64,000 nucleotides of DNA from Oscillospiraceae bacterium. Its GTDB lineage: Bacteria; Bacillota; Clostridia; Oscillospirales; Oscillospiraceae. Position numbers and translations under genes: made by a program. Below, one piece after another: positions 1 through 7,769 of the stretch (positions are counted from its first letter, which is position 1; the number at the start of each line of letters is the position of its first letter). The notes beneath the pieces were generated by a model that saw only the letters and a list, made by a program, of their open reading frames with translations, had not been told where the DNA came from and made no database searches. The DNA lies in contig JAFRIV010000012.1 of the NCBI GenBank assembly GCA_017432615.1, forward strand, positions 44,930-108,929, read 5' to 3'.

Positions 1-328
1 GGGGAATATAGATACCGAGGGCATCATACAAAGAGGGGAGATAGGCTTCGATCAGCAGCTCCGCCACCGTGACCAGGGAGGCGACGATAACAATATAGGC
101 CGGCAGGCGGATGTCATCCGGGATGACGTTGCGAAGGAGGGAGATGACCACGTTGGACAAAATCAGCACAGCCATCGTCGACAGCCCCATGCCGATGCCG
201 TTGAATGCCCGGGTAGAAACAGCAAGTGTGGGGCACATACCCAGCATGAGGACCAGGGTCGGGTTTTCTTTGACGACACCGTTATAAATACGTTCCAGAC
301 AGGGATTGGCAATTTTCACATCAGCCAT
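1..328 (-). CDS. rnfE: Rnf complex subunit E (C-terminal part outside window)
   Basis: This is the N-terminal ~109 residues of RnfE/RsxE, an integral membrane subunit of the ion-translocating ferredoxin:NAD+ oxidoreductase. The translation contains the family's KENPTLVLMLGMCPTLAV stretch and continues as hydrophobic helices until the window edge cuts it. The ATG at 328 overlaps the rnfDG stop codon by 8 bases, which suggests translational coupling. The AAGGAG site lies directly against that ATG with no spacer. A GTG three codons later (319-317) has a better spacing of 9 and may be the true start. The usual operon order places rnfA and rnfB further left, outside the window. Confidence 0.9.
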   Translation of the reverse strand, partial: MADVKIANPCLERIYNGVVKENPTLVLMLGMCPTLAVSTRAFNGIGMGLSTMAVLILSNVVISLLRNVIPDDIRLPAYIVIVASLVTVAELLIEAYLPSLYDALGIYIP

Positions 329-1901
329 CTCCTTTCACAACAGTATGGAAAAAGTCAAGCCCCGCATTGACGGCATTGACCACGGCACCGGAAGTGGTGG
401 AGGCGCCGGAGACGGAATCGATCTCATTGTCCGCCGAGGAACCGCCGGATTTGTTCAAAACGAAGGAAGACACCGCCTTGTTGCTGAACTGGTCTTTGAA
501 GGCGGGTTCGGCTGCACGCATGCCCATGCCGGGCGTTTCATTCAAGGACGTAAAGGAAATGCCGTTGAGCATGCCATCCCGATTCAATCCCAGGGCAATG
601 CCGATGTCGCCGTCAAACCCGTCGGCGCTGGTGACGTTGAGGACATATCCGGCGATGGCGCCGTTTTCATCTTTGGCCACCAGAAACTCATTGATGGTTG
701 AGCGGCCGAAGGTCATGCCGTAAGGCTCGCCGTCCAGCTCCTCCAGATAGAGGTCAATCTCGGGATCGGTTTCAAAATCCGCCGCCCCCGGGCATACGCT
801 TTTATAGGAGGCGCGTTTCGCGGCACGTTTCTGCTCTTCAATGATGTCCTTCGTCATGGCATAGACGCCTGACAGGGCGACGCCCGCAATAACAGAAATC
901 ACGGTGAGCACCAGAACCGGGCGCGGGATGCGCCGCAGAAGAGGCAGTTTTTCCTCATGAGAGCGCGCAGCGATCGCTTTGCGGGTATAGGCAAAAGGCT
1001 TGGGGATGATATACATGTCGATCAGCGGAACAAAGAGATTGCCGATGATAACCGAATAGCTGAAGGAATCGGCAGCCCCGCTTTTCAGACGGAAGAGCGC
1101 ACCGAGAATACCGATCAGGATGCCGTAGACCAGTTGGCCAAGTTTGGTGACCGGAGAGGTGGCATAGTCCGAAGCCATAAAGAAAGAACCGAGAATAACG
1201 CCGCCTCCGCACAGATGGGCCAGAAGAAAATACGGATCAAAGCCCTGGCCGCCAAACAGCCCCATAAACAGGGTGAAGGAGAGCAGAATGGAGAAGCAGA
1301 TCTCCCCGTGGATGATCTCCATCGCCCAGAGAAAGAGCCCACCCACCAGCAACGCGAGAATGGAACTGCCGATGACGCCATTTGCCGTGCCGAGGAACAT
1401 TTTTGTGATGTTGACAGCCCTGCCGGTCATCAAAAGAGCAACAGGAGTAGCGGAAGAGACGCTGTCAACACTGCCGTAGGAAGTCATTGCGGTGCCGAAG
1501 GAGATCAGAAGGAAGCATCTCGCAGCGAGGGCAGGATTAACGAAGTTCTTCCCCAGACCGCCGAAGCAGCACTTGACCACGAAAATTGCAAAGAAGGAAC
1601 CGAGGATCGGGAGGAAAAGCGGAACCTGGGGGGAAAGGGTGAGGGCCAGTGTAAGCCCGGTAACAACGGCACTGCCGTCTTTCCAGGTGTCCTCTTTGTG
1701 ACAGAACCTGTCAAAAAGATACTCCGTTACAACAGCCGAGGCGACCGAGACCAGCACCACCAGAAACGCATGGAACCCGGACACCAGGATGCCGACAACC
1801 GTGGCAGGGAGAAGGGCAGCACATACGGCGTACATGATAAACTTTGTCGTCCACCTGTCCCGCACATGGGGGGCGGCCGAAAGATTCAAAACAGGATTCA
1901 T
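321..1901 (-). CDS. rnfDG: Fused RnfD-RnfG subunit of the Rnf complex
   Basis: A 526-residue protein joins two Rnf subunits that are normally separate. Residues ~1-315 are RnfD: many membrane helices, the FVNPALAARCF stretch and an SSATP motif whose Thr152 aligns with the covalently flavinylated threonine of RnfD/NqrB. Residues ~325-526 are RnfG: one membrane helix (~327-347), then an outside-facing FMN-binding domain ending in DSVSGASTT (D495 to T503), the family's covalent-FMN motif. Covalent FMN at both threonines is inferred from motifs. The start overlaps the rnfC stop by 4 bases. No stop codon or frame change lies between the halves, so the fusion is real in this sequence. Confidence 0.93.
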   Translation of the reverse strand: MNPVLNLSAAPHVRDRWTTKFIMYAVCAALLPATVVGILVSGFHAFLVVLVSVASAVVTEYLFDRFCHKEDTWKDGSAVVTGLTLALTLSPQVPLFLPILGSFFAIFVVKCCFGGLGKNFVNPALAARCFLLISFGTAMTSYGSVDSVSSATPVALLMTGRAVNITKMFLGTANGVIGSSILALLVGGLFLWAMEIIHGEICFSILLSFTLFMGLFGGQGFDPYFLLAHLCGGGVILGSFFMASDYATSPVTKLGQLVYGILIGILGALFRLKSGAADSFSYSVIIGNLFVPLIDMYIIPKPFAYTRKAIAARSHEEKLPLLRRIPRPVLVLTVISVIAGVALSGVYAMTKDIIEEQKRAAKRASYKSVCPGAADFETDPEIDLYLEELDGEPYGMTFGRSTINEFLVAKDENGAIAGYVLNVTSADGFDGDIGIALGLNRDGMLNGISFTSLNETPGMGMRAAEPAFKDQFSNKAVSSFVLNKSGGSSADNEIDSVSGASTTSGAVVNAVNAGLDFFHTVVKGDG

Positions 1902-3247
1902 TTCTTCCCTCCTGCCTGCGCGCGTTTACGAGAGAGGATCTCCGCCTTGGCACTGAGAAACATCTGTACCAGGGGGCGTTTTGCCGGACAGATAAAACCG
2001 CAGCAGCCGCAAGCGAGGCATTCCAGCCCGTAAAGCTTTTTTTCATACCGTTCCAGGTCCCCAACGGAAACAGCGTCTGCCATCATCTGCGGAGTGAGGC
2101 CTACCGGGCAGACTGTAGCACAGCGCCCGCAGCGCAGGCAGGCCGTCATTTTGGACTGACCCACTTCGCTTTCGTCTACCGAGACCAGAGCGACGCCGCT
2201 GCTGGTCTTCTGGATGGGGACAGAGAGAGAGGAAATTGCCATGCCCATGACAGGACCGCCAACAATGGCTTTTCTGGGACAAGCGCCTTCTTTCAATCCT
2301 CCGGCAGCCTCCAGCAGTTCGGCAAAACTCATCCCGTCACGAACGATAAAATTGCCTGGGGAGGCAACAGTGTCACCCGTGAGGGTGAAAACATGACGAT
2401 AAAGGGGTTCGTGATAGACAACGGCACGCTCAATGGCATAAATGGTACAGACATTCTGCACGATGCACCCAACATCGGCCGGAAGCATGGAGGCGGGATA
2501 GAAAATGCCGGCGACGGTCTCGATCAGCATCTTCTCGCCGCCCTGGCCGTACTTGGCTTTGCAGGGAAGAACAGAGAGCTTCTGCCTGCCCGCAACGGCC
2601 GCCTGCATGGCGGCGATGGCTTCGGGCTTGTTATCTTCGATGCAGATGACACCCCGGGCATTCGGAAACAGACGGAGCATCAGTTCCAGACCTTCCACAA
2701 TGGCGGCACTTTCGGTGCGCATCAGTTGGTCGGTACAGGTGAGATAAGGCTCGCACTCGGATCCGTTTGCAATCAGAAATCGGATGGCGGAGGGATCTTT
2801 CGGAGAGAGTTTGACGTGTGTCGGAAATCCCGCACCGCCGAGGCCGATGATGCCTGCATCACGGATGCGCCGGAGGATCTCCTCTCCGGTGATATGTGAA
2901 ACGTCATACCGGCTGTCATAAGGTTCGAGAGACGTGTAGGAACCGTCATTTTCGATGACGACACATTCTGTCATTTGTCCGTTTTGCACGCGGCGCTTCT
3001 CCACGGCTTTGACTTTGCCGGACACAGAACTGATCACATGGGCGGAAACAAATCCGTCCGCTTCCCCTATGCGCTGTCCGACAAGCACCGCATCCCCTTT
3101 CTTGACGAGGGGGAGGGCAGGTTTGCCGATATGCTGAAGAAGGGGAAAAACCATTTCCCCCTTCGCCTCAACAGGACGCAGCGGCAGATCCCGCGTCAGA
3201 GATTTGTGCGTTTCGGGATGGATGCCGCCGCGAAAGGTGTTATTCAT
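1898..3247 (-). CDS. rnfC: Rnf complex subunit C (NADH-side Fe-S flavoprotein subunit)
   Basis: A 449-residue RnfC, the peripheral subunit that exchanges electrons with NAD(H). The N-terminal region has the FRGGIHPE opening and a barrel/sandwich-hybrid-like part. The middle has the GLGGAGFPTHVK nucleotide/FMN-binding segment and SECEPYLT. The C-terminal part carries two 4Fe-4S motifs, CLRCGRCATVCP and CLACGCCGFICP. Length is normal for the family. An AGGAG site sits 8 bases before the ATG. It is the first gene of the leftward rnf operon and overlaps rnfDG by four bases. Confidence 0.95.
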   Translation of the reverse strand: MNNTFRGGIHPETHKSLTRDLPLRPVEAKGEMVFPLLQHIGKPALPLVKKGDAVLVGQRIGEADGFVSAHVISSVSGKVKAVEKRRVQNGQMTECVVIENDGSYTSLEPYDSRYDVSHITGEEILRRIRDAGIIGLGGAGFPTHVKLSPKDPSAIRFLIANGSECEPYLTCTDQLMRTESAAIVEGLELMLRLFPNARGVICIEDNKPEAIAAMQAAVAGRQKLSVLPCKAKYGQGGEKMLIETVAGIFYPASMLPADVGCIVQNVCTIYAIERAVVYHEPLYRHVFTLTGDTVASPGNFIVRDGMSFAELLEAAGGLKEGACPRKAIVGGPVMGMAISSLSVPIQKTSSGVALVSVDESEVGQSKMTACLRCGRCATVCPVGLTPQMMADAVSVGDLERYEKKLYGLECLACGCCGFICPAKRPLVQMFLSAKAEILSRKRAQAGGKK

Positions 3248-3307
3248 TCTGTCAACTCCTCTCTGGGGTTCTGGCAGGGAAAGATTTTCGGAGCTGCCTT
3301 TTTATTT

Positions 3308-3337
3308 ATTGTATCAAATGAACCAATAGTTTGTAAA
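3308..3337 (-). promoter_or_regulatory. Probable sigma-A promoter of the rnf operon
   Basis: On the minus strand, TTTACA (3337-3332) and TACAAT (3313-3308) are separated by 18 bases. This gives a 5' UTR of roughly 50 bases before rnfC. It is the best match in the rnfC upstream region; position is inferred from consensus only. Confidence 0.55.
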
Positions 3338-3492
3338 GATTAACCGAAACAGAATTGGGAAAATCACACAAAAAGGGGCGGAAACAGGGCGATGACTGCA
3401 CAGTGGCATAAAAATACATACAAACCATGCGATTATACAAATCTCACGGAGAAGCCAGAAATTTTATTGACTGTTTTGGTTATTTTTCGCAA

Positions 3493-3521
3493 TTGACAAA
3501 GCAGAAAAAGAAGATTATACT
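3493..3521 (+). promoter_or_regulatory. Sigma-A promoter of the Met-type transporter operon
   Basis: TTGACA (3493-3498) and TATACT (3516-3521) with an exact 17-base spacer. The predicted start of transcription is near 3528. It lies just before the leader peptide gene and its ribosome site, so the leader would be on the transcript. Confidence 0.8.
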
Positions 3522-3554
3522 TGCCTCAACTTCCAAGAAGGGAGACAGGGTTTA

Positions 3555-3659
3555 ATGACACGCTTTGAAAACACCGACACCATGATGATGTTCGAGATGC
3601 GCATGTGCAGCATGTGCATGATGTGGCGTGCCTGTTTTTCAAACCTGTCCGCTTCTTGA
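3555..3659 (+). CDS. Met/Cys-rich leader peptide (putative attenuator peptide)
   Basis: A 34-codon reading frame between a consensus promoter and a terminator hairpin, upstream of a MetNIQ-type transporter. It contains nine Met codons (1, 10-12, 15, 17, 20, 22, 23), three Cys codons (18, 21, 27) and one Trp (24). The densest run is codons 10-23. A GGGAG ribosome site lies about 10 bases upstream of the ATG. The composition and position are those of a ribosome-stalling leader that senses charged tRNA-Met (and perhaps tRNA-Cys), but no homologue was checked. If translated to its stop, the ribosome covers 3630-3637, a segment able to pair with the downstream terminator stem. Confidence 0.72.
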   Translation: MTRFENTDTMMMFEMRMCSMCMMWRACFSNLSAS

Positions 3660-3686
3660 GTCCGTTTGAGCATCATTTTGTATTTC

Positions 3687-3725
3687 AAACCGGGAAGCCT
3701 GAACAGGCGGCCCGGTTTTATTTTT
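3687..3725 (+). promoter_or_regulatory. Intrinsic terminator acting as attenuator
   Basis: Outer stem AAACCGGG (3687-3694) with CCCGGTTT (3711-3718), inner stem GCCT/AGGC around a GAAC loop, then TATTTTT. It lies 27 bases after the leader peptide stop and 25 bases before the binding-protein start. Leader segment TGCCTGTTT (3629-3637) can pair with GAACAGGCG (3701-3709), which would break the inner stem. That makes a plausible antiterminator when the ribosome stalls on the Met codons. Confidence 0.72.
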
Positions 3726-3742
3726 GAAAGGAGAAAATACCC

Positions 3743-4648
3743 ATGAAACGCAGCAACAAGATTTTCACCCTTGCCATCGCAGCCATTTTAGTGCTCAGCC
3801 TGAGCGCTTCCGCTTTTGCCGAGACGCTTCAGATCGGTATCCCGGATGACGGCACCAACCTCTCCCGCGGCATTAAACTGCTGGAAACTGCCGGCCTGAT
3901 CACTGTGAACCCCGAAGTAGGCTATACCCCGGAACTGGCTGATATTACCGGTTATATTTATGACATTGACGTAACGCCTGTTCAGGCAAACACCCTGCCC
4001 GGCACTCTGGGCGATTTTGCAGCAAGCGCGATCAACAGCACTTACTCGGTCCCTTACGGTCTGGTTCCCTCTCAGGGTCTGATCAGTGAAAAGCAGAGCG
4101 AAGGCAGTGACAACCCATACATCAACGTCATCGTTGCCCGCACCGCTGAGAAAGACAATGAGACCTATCAGAAGATCGTGGAAGCATACCAGACGCAGCT
4201 TGTGGCGGAATTCCTGATCGTTGTACGGAAGGAAGCGCAAATCCCGGCTTTCGATTACGATGAAAACATCACCCTGACAGAAGAAGAGGCACAGGAGATC
4301 ATTGAATATGTATCTCCCAAAGAGGGCAAGGAAGTTGTGAAAGTTGGCGTTTGCGGCGCGAGCAACGAGCAATGGCAGGCCGTACAGAAGATCCTGGACG
4401 AAGAAAATGCCGGCATTTACATCGAACTGGTGGAATTTGACGCCTACAATCTGCCGAATGAGGCTCTGAACGCAGGCGATATAGACCTGAATGCATTCCA
4501 GCACAAGGCCTATCTGAACAACGACGCCACGGTAAACGGGTACGACATCGTCCCCATCGGGGATACCCTCATTGCACCGTTGACGCTGTATTCCGAGAAG
4601 TTTGATTCTCTGGACGCCCTGAAAGAGGCTGCCGGGCTGGTCGGATAA
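3743..4648 (+). CDS. Circularly permuted MetQ/NlpA-family substrate-binding protein
   Basis: A 301-residue exported protein built from the two lobes of the MetQ/NlpA family in reversed order. Residues 1-26 are a signal peptide ending ASAFA, with no lipobox Cys. Residues 28-165 match the normal second lobe (PDDGTNLSRGIKLLE, PVQANTLP, INSTYSVPYGL). Residues ~166-196 look like an acidic linker. Residues 197-301 match the normal first lobe (EFDAYNLPNEAL, GDIDLNAFQHKAYL, LYSEKFDSLDALKE). Compared with the ordinary paralogue at 9478-10296, the new ends fall at the lobe boundary with nothing duplicated or missing. It is expected to bind Met or a related amino acid for the MetNI encoded next. An AAAGGAG site precedes the ATG. 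Family membership is clear; folding and ligand are inferred. Confidence 0.85.
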   Translation: MKRSNKIFTLAIAAILVLSLSASAFAETLQIGIPDDGTNLSRGIKLLETAGLITVNPEVGYTPELADITGYIYDIDVTPVQANTLPGTLGDFAASAINSTYSVPYGLVPSQGLISEKQSEGSDNPYINVIVARTAEKDNETYQKIVEAYQTQLVAEFLIVVRKEAQIPAFDYDENITLTEEEAQEIIEYVSPKEGKEVVKVGVCGASNEQWQAVQKILDEENAGIYIELVEFDAYNLPNEALNAGDIDLNAFQHKAYLNNDATVNGYDIVPIGDTLIAPLTLYSEKFDSLDALKEAAGLVG

Positions 4649-4661
4649 AGACAATACTGTC

Positions 4662-4714
4662 CCGGGCGGCCGGACAGGATCGGGAAAAAGACCCTGCCTG
4701 CCGCCCGGCTTTTT
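4662..4714 (+). terminator. Strong hairpin between binding protein and ATPase genes
   Basis: CCGGGCGG (4662-4669) pairs with CCGCCCGG (4701-4708), followed by CTTTTT. It lies between the binding-protein stop and metN. Partial termination or mRNA 3'-end protection here would give more binding protein than transporter, a common arrangement. Confidence 0.65.
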
Positions 4715-4758
4715 CCGGAAAGCAACATAGAATAAAAAACAGCGGAGCGAATCATCGG

Positions 4759-5838
4759 ATGATTGAAGTCAAAAACCTGAAAAAGACATTCCATTTGAAA
4801 ACCGGAGACGTGACAGCGGTAAATGACGTGTCTTTGCACATTGAAGACGGTGCGATCTACGGCGTCATCGGATATTCAGGGGCTGGGAAATCAAGCCTCG
4901 TGCGGTGCCTGAATCTGTTGGAGATTCCGGATGAGGGCACGATCACGATGGGGGAATACCGGAACATCGAGATCAGAAAAGGTGTACCGTATTATGAAGG
5001 AAAGCGCATGACCGCCCAGCAGCAGAACCGGATGCGGAGAGGGATCGGAATGATCTTTCAGCATTTCAATCTGTTGGAGCGCTCAACCGTTTTTGACAAT
5101 ATAGCCTACCCCTTGAAGTATACCGGACGCAGCCGCGAAGAAATCAGCGCACGGGTAAAGGAACTGCTGGAACTGGTGGATCTGCAGGACAAGATCGACG
5201 TGTTTCCCTCCCAGCTTTCCGGCGGGCAGAAACAGCGCGTGGCTATTGCAAGGGCACTGGCTGCCAACCCGAAGATTCTGCTTTCGGATGAGGCAACTTC
5301 AGCCCTGGACCCGGATGCAACGGAATCGATCCTTACGCTGCTGAAGGATCTGAACCGGAAACTTGGGATTACCATTGTGATTATTACCCATGAGATGGCG
5401 GTCATCAAGGCTATCGCGGACCGCGTGGCGGTGATGGAGGAAGGAAGCGTTGTAGAGGAAGGAAGCGTTTACGATATCTTTTCTGACCCGCAGGCTCCCA
5501 TTACCCGGAAATTTATCGCTTCCTCGTCGCCGTTGGGGAAGATTGACAAAATGATTGCCGACAATTCCAGCATGACTCAGGTCAAGCCGGGGGAAAAGCT
5601 GGTAAAACTGGTCTTTCAGAAGGATTGTGTGGGAGAGCATATTCTGACAAGTGTGGCACAGGAGTGCGGGGTGAATCTGAATATCATCCTTGCCAATGTG
5701 GAGTATCTGCACGGAAACCCGCTGGGCGGCACCATCGGCGTGCTGAGCGGGGATGAAAAACAGCTGGCGGACGGCATCCGCTTTCTGGAAGAAAACCACG
5801 TAAGAGTGGAGGTGCTGAAAGATGGAAGCTTGGATTAG
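4759..5838 (+). CDS. metN: Methionine-type ABC transporter ATPase (first copy)
   Basis: A 359-residue MetN-family ATPase that powers uptake through the MetI channel. Visible motifs: Walker A GYSGAGKSS, signature LSGGQKQR, Walker B ILLSDEATS and switch His in ITHEM. After the nucleotide-binding domain (~1-240) a C-terminal NIL/ACT-like domain (~270-350) is present. In E. coli MetN this domain binds cytoplasmic Met and inhibits transport, so feedback control is likely here too. An insertion around residues 65-85 (GEYRNIEIRKGVPYYEGK) makes it longer than the second copy. The 3' end overlaps metI by 17 bases. Confidence 0.92.
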   Translation: MIEVKNLKKTFHLKTGDVTAVNDVSLHIEDGAIYGVIGYSGAGKSSLVRCLNLLEIPDEGTITMGEYRNIEIRKGVPYYEGKRMTAQQQNRMRRGIGMIFQHFNLLERSTVFDNIAYPLKYTGRSREEISARVKELLELVDLQDKIDVFPSQLSGGQKQRVAIARALAANPKILLSDEATSALDPDATESILTLLKDLNRKLGITIVIITHEMAVIKAIADRVAVMEEGSVVEEGSVYDIFSDPQAPITRKFIASSSPLGKIDKMIADNSSMTQVKPGEKLVKLVFQKDCVGEHILTSVAQECGVNLNIILANVEYLHGNPLGGTIGVLSGDEKQLADGIRFLEENHVRVEVLKDGSLD

Positions 5839-6529
5839 AAGCGTAGCCCCGTATCTGTACACATACCGGGCAAAGTTCTTTACAGCCTGCAGTGCAACTT
5901 TTGAGATGTTCTGGAAAGCGGGCGGCATCGCCTTTATGATCGGGCTGTGCTTCGGCATCATCCTGGTGATCACGAAAAAAGGTGGGATCCGGCAGAATCT
6001 GATCATATATCAGATCACAAACCTGGTGATCAACGTGTTTCGCTCCATCCCATTCATCATTTTACTGATTTTTCTGATCCCGCTGACGAGGAAGGTCGTC
6101 GGGACAGCCATCAATGTAAAAGGCGCGATCCTGCCGCTGGTCTTTGGAACCGTGCCATTTTATTCCCGCCAGGTAGAGGTGGCGCTCTCCGGTGTGGAGG
6201 ATGGTAAAATCGAGGCGGCACGCAGCATGGGCAGCGGAACTTTCGGGCTGATTTTCCGGGTGTACCTGCATGAGGCACTGCCGGATCTGATCCGCGTAAC
6301 AACGGTGACGGCTATCAGCCTGATCGGACTGACAACGATGGCCGGTGCAGTAGGCGCAGGGGGGATCGGTTCATTTGCCATCAACTATGGTCAGAACCAG
6401 AACCACAGTGACATTGTAAATGTGTGTGTACTGGTACTGCTGGCGGTAACCTTTGTGCTGCAGAGTATCGGGAACGGGCTGTCCAAACATACAACAAACC
6501 GCAGCCTTTTCCAGGTGCGGCACAAATAA
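5822..6529 (+). CDS. metI: Methionine-type ABC transporter permease (first copy)
   Basis: A 235-residue MetI-family permease with about five membrane helices and the cytoplasmic EAA loop (EAARSMGSGTFGLIF) that contacts MetN. The conserved GAGGIGSFAINYG segment is present near the C-terminus. Its ATG lies inside the end of metN, so the two are probably translationally coupled. It forms the channel for the permuted binding protein encoded upstream. Confidence 0.92.
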   Translation: MEAWIRSVAPYLYTYRAKFFTACSATFEMFWKAGGIAFMIGLCFGIILVITKKGGIRQNLIIYQITNLVINVFRSIPFIILLIFLIPLTRKVVGTAINVKGAILPLVFGTVPFYSRQVEVALSGVEDGKIEAARSMGSGTFGLIFRVYLHEALPDLIRVTTVTAISLIGLTTMAGAVGAGGIGSFAINYGQNQNHSDIVNVCVLVLLAVTFVLQSIGNGLSKHTTNRSLFQVRHK

Positions 6530-6547
6530 GAGGAAGGACGAGTAAAA

Positions 6548-7741
6548 ATGACCTTCAGAGAACAGATCATCCGGTATGTGGACATGCAGGACGAGACGTA
6601 CCGTGCCATCGCGCTGGCAATCCATGCCAGACCGGAGGTCAGCAATTACGAGTTTTTTGCCTGCGAAACGCTTTCCGAACAACTGAAAAGGGAAGGATTT
6701 ACCGTAGCTGTGGATGTGGCGGGGCATCGCACAGGGTTTGATGCGCGCTACCGCAGTGCGAAACCGGGGCCGGTGCTGGCTTTTCTGGCAGAGTATGATG
6801 CACTGCCAGGTATCGGTCACGCCTGCGGGCACAATCTCTTTGGTGCAACATCCTGCCTTGCTGCCTCTGCTTTAAAACAGGTTATCGACGAGGTCGGCGG
6901 AGAGGTTCGTATCTACGGTACACCGGGAGAAGAAGGCGGCGAGAATGGCAGTGCCAAGGGCAGTTTTGTGCGGGAAGGTTTTTTCAGGGATGTGGATGCT
7001 GCACTGTGCGTGCACCCGGGATCCGACCGGCATCAGCTGACCCAGGAAGAAATAGCCTGTGCACCTTTTCGCATCGTGTTCAAAGGAAAGGCTTCTCACG
7101 CATCTTCCGCCCCACAGGAGGGCATCAATGCACTGGACGCCATGATCCTGGTGTTCAACGCCATCGGTCTGCTGCGGCAGCAGTTGGAGAAGGATGTACG
7201 CATCCACGGTATTATTTCAAAAGGCGGGGATGCACCGAATATTATCCCGGATTATACCGAGGCGAAGTTTTTCGTACGCGCCGCAACGGTAAAGCGTATG
7301 ATGGAAGTCTATCACAAGCTGGAGCGTATTACCGAAGGGGCAGCTTCACAGACGGGCTGCACCGGACTGATGGAACCTACGCAGAGAAACATGGTGGACA
7401 ACATCATCCCGACTCCGAGTTTCGATGCTGTGTACAGGAAGGAACTGGAATCACTTGGAGAGCAGTTTGACGACCTGCCACCGAAGTCATTAGGTTCTTC
7501 AGATGTGGGGAATGTTTCCCAAGTGATTCCCGTGATTCAGCCCATGATTCGTATCAGCAAAGTGCCGGTAGCAGGTCACAGCATAGAGAAGCGGGAAGCA
7601 TGCTGCGCAGAGAGCGGGCTGAGAAGCATTGGGTTGGGAGCAAAGGCCCTGGCACTGACAGCCCTGGACCTGATTGAGGACCCAGCCTTGCTGCAGCAGA
7701 TCAAGATAGACCATACGCAGGCTGTGAAAGCGCAGCAGTAA
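6548..7741 (+). CDS. M20 family amidohydrolase (AbgB/PM20D2-like)
   Basis: A 397-residue zinc-type M20 peptidase/amidohydrolase. Diagnostic segments: LAEYDALPGIGHACGHN (metal-binding His and Asp region), GTPGEEGGENG (catalytic and metal Glu) and HPGSD. It most resembles the branch with aminobenzoyl-glutamate hydrolase subunit B and dipeptidase PM20D2. An AGGAAGGACG ribosome site precedes it. It sits between two MetNI modules in one operon, so it may release Met or another amino acid from an imported N-acyl or dipeptide form. That substrate is an inference from context; the sequence only supports amide or peptide bond hydrolysis. No signal peptide, so cytoplasmic. Confidence 0.85.
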   Translation: MTFREQIIRYVDMQDETYRAIALAIHARPEVSNYEFFACETLSEQLKREGFTVAVDVAGHRTGFDARYRSAKPGPVLAFLAEYDALPGIGHACGHNLFGATSCLAASALKQVIDEVGGEVRIYGTPGEEGGENGSAKGSFVREGFFRDVDAALCVHPGSDRHQLTQEEIACAPFRIVFKGKASHASSAPQEGINALDAMILVFNAIGLLRQQLEKDVRIHGIISKGGDAPNIIPDYTEAKFFVRAATVKRMMEVYHKLERITEGAASQTGCTGLMEPTQRNMVDNIIPTPSFDAVYRKELESLGEQFDDLPPKSLGSSDVGNVSQVIPVIQPMIRISKVPVAGHSIEKREACCAESGLRSIGLGAKALALTALDLIEDPALLQQIKIDHTQAVKAQQ

Positions 7742-7769
7742 AATAACAGAGCAGGAGAACCAACGCGGC

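Noticed and set aside
957-2899. Long plus-strand frames opposite rnfDG and rnfC
   Set aside because: Low-complexity charged translations opposite recognisable Rnf subunits; ordinary shadows of GC-rich codons.
3522-3742. SAM riboswitch or T-box upstream of the Met-type operon
   Set aside because: I looked for the S-box core and the T-box sequence before the terminator and saw neither; the leader peptide explains the region better.
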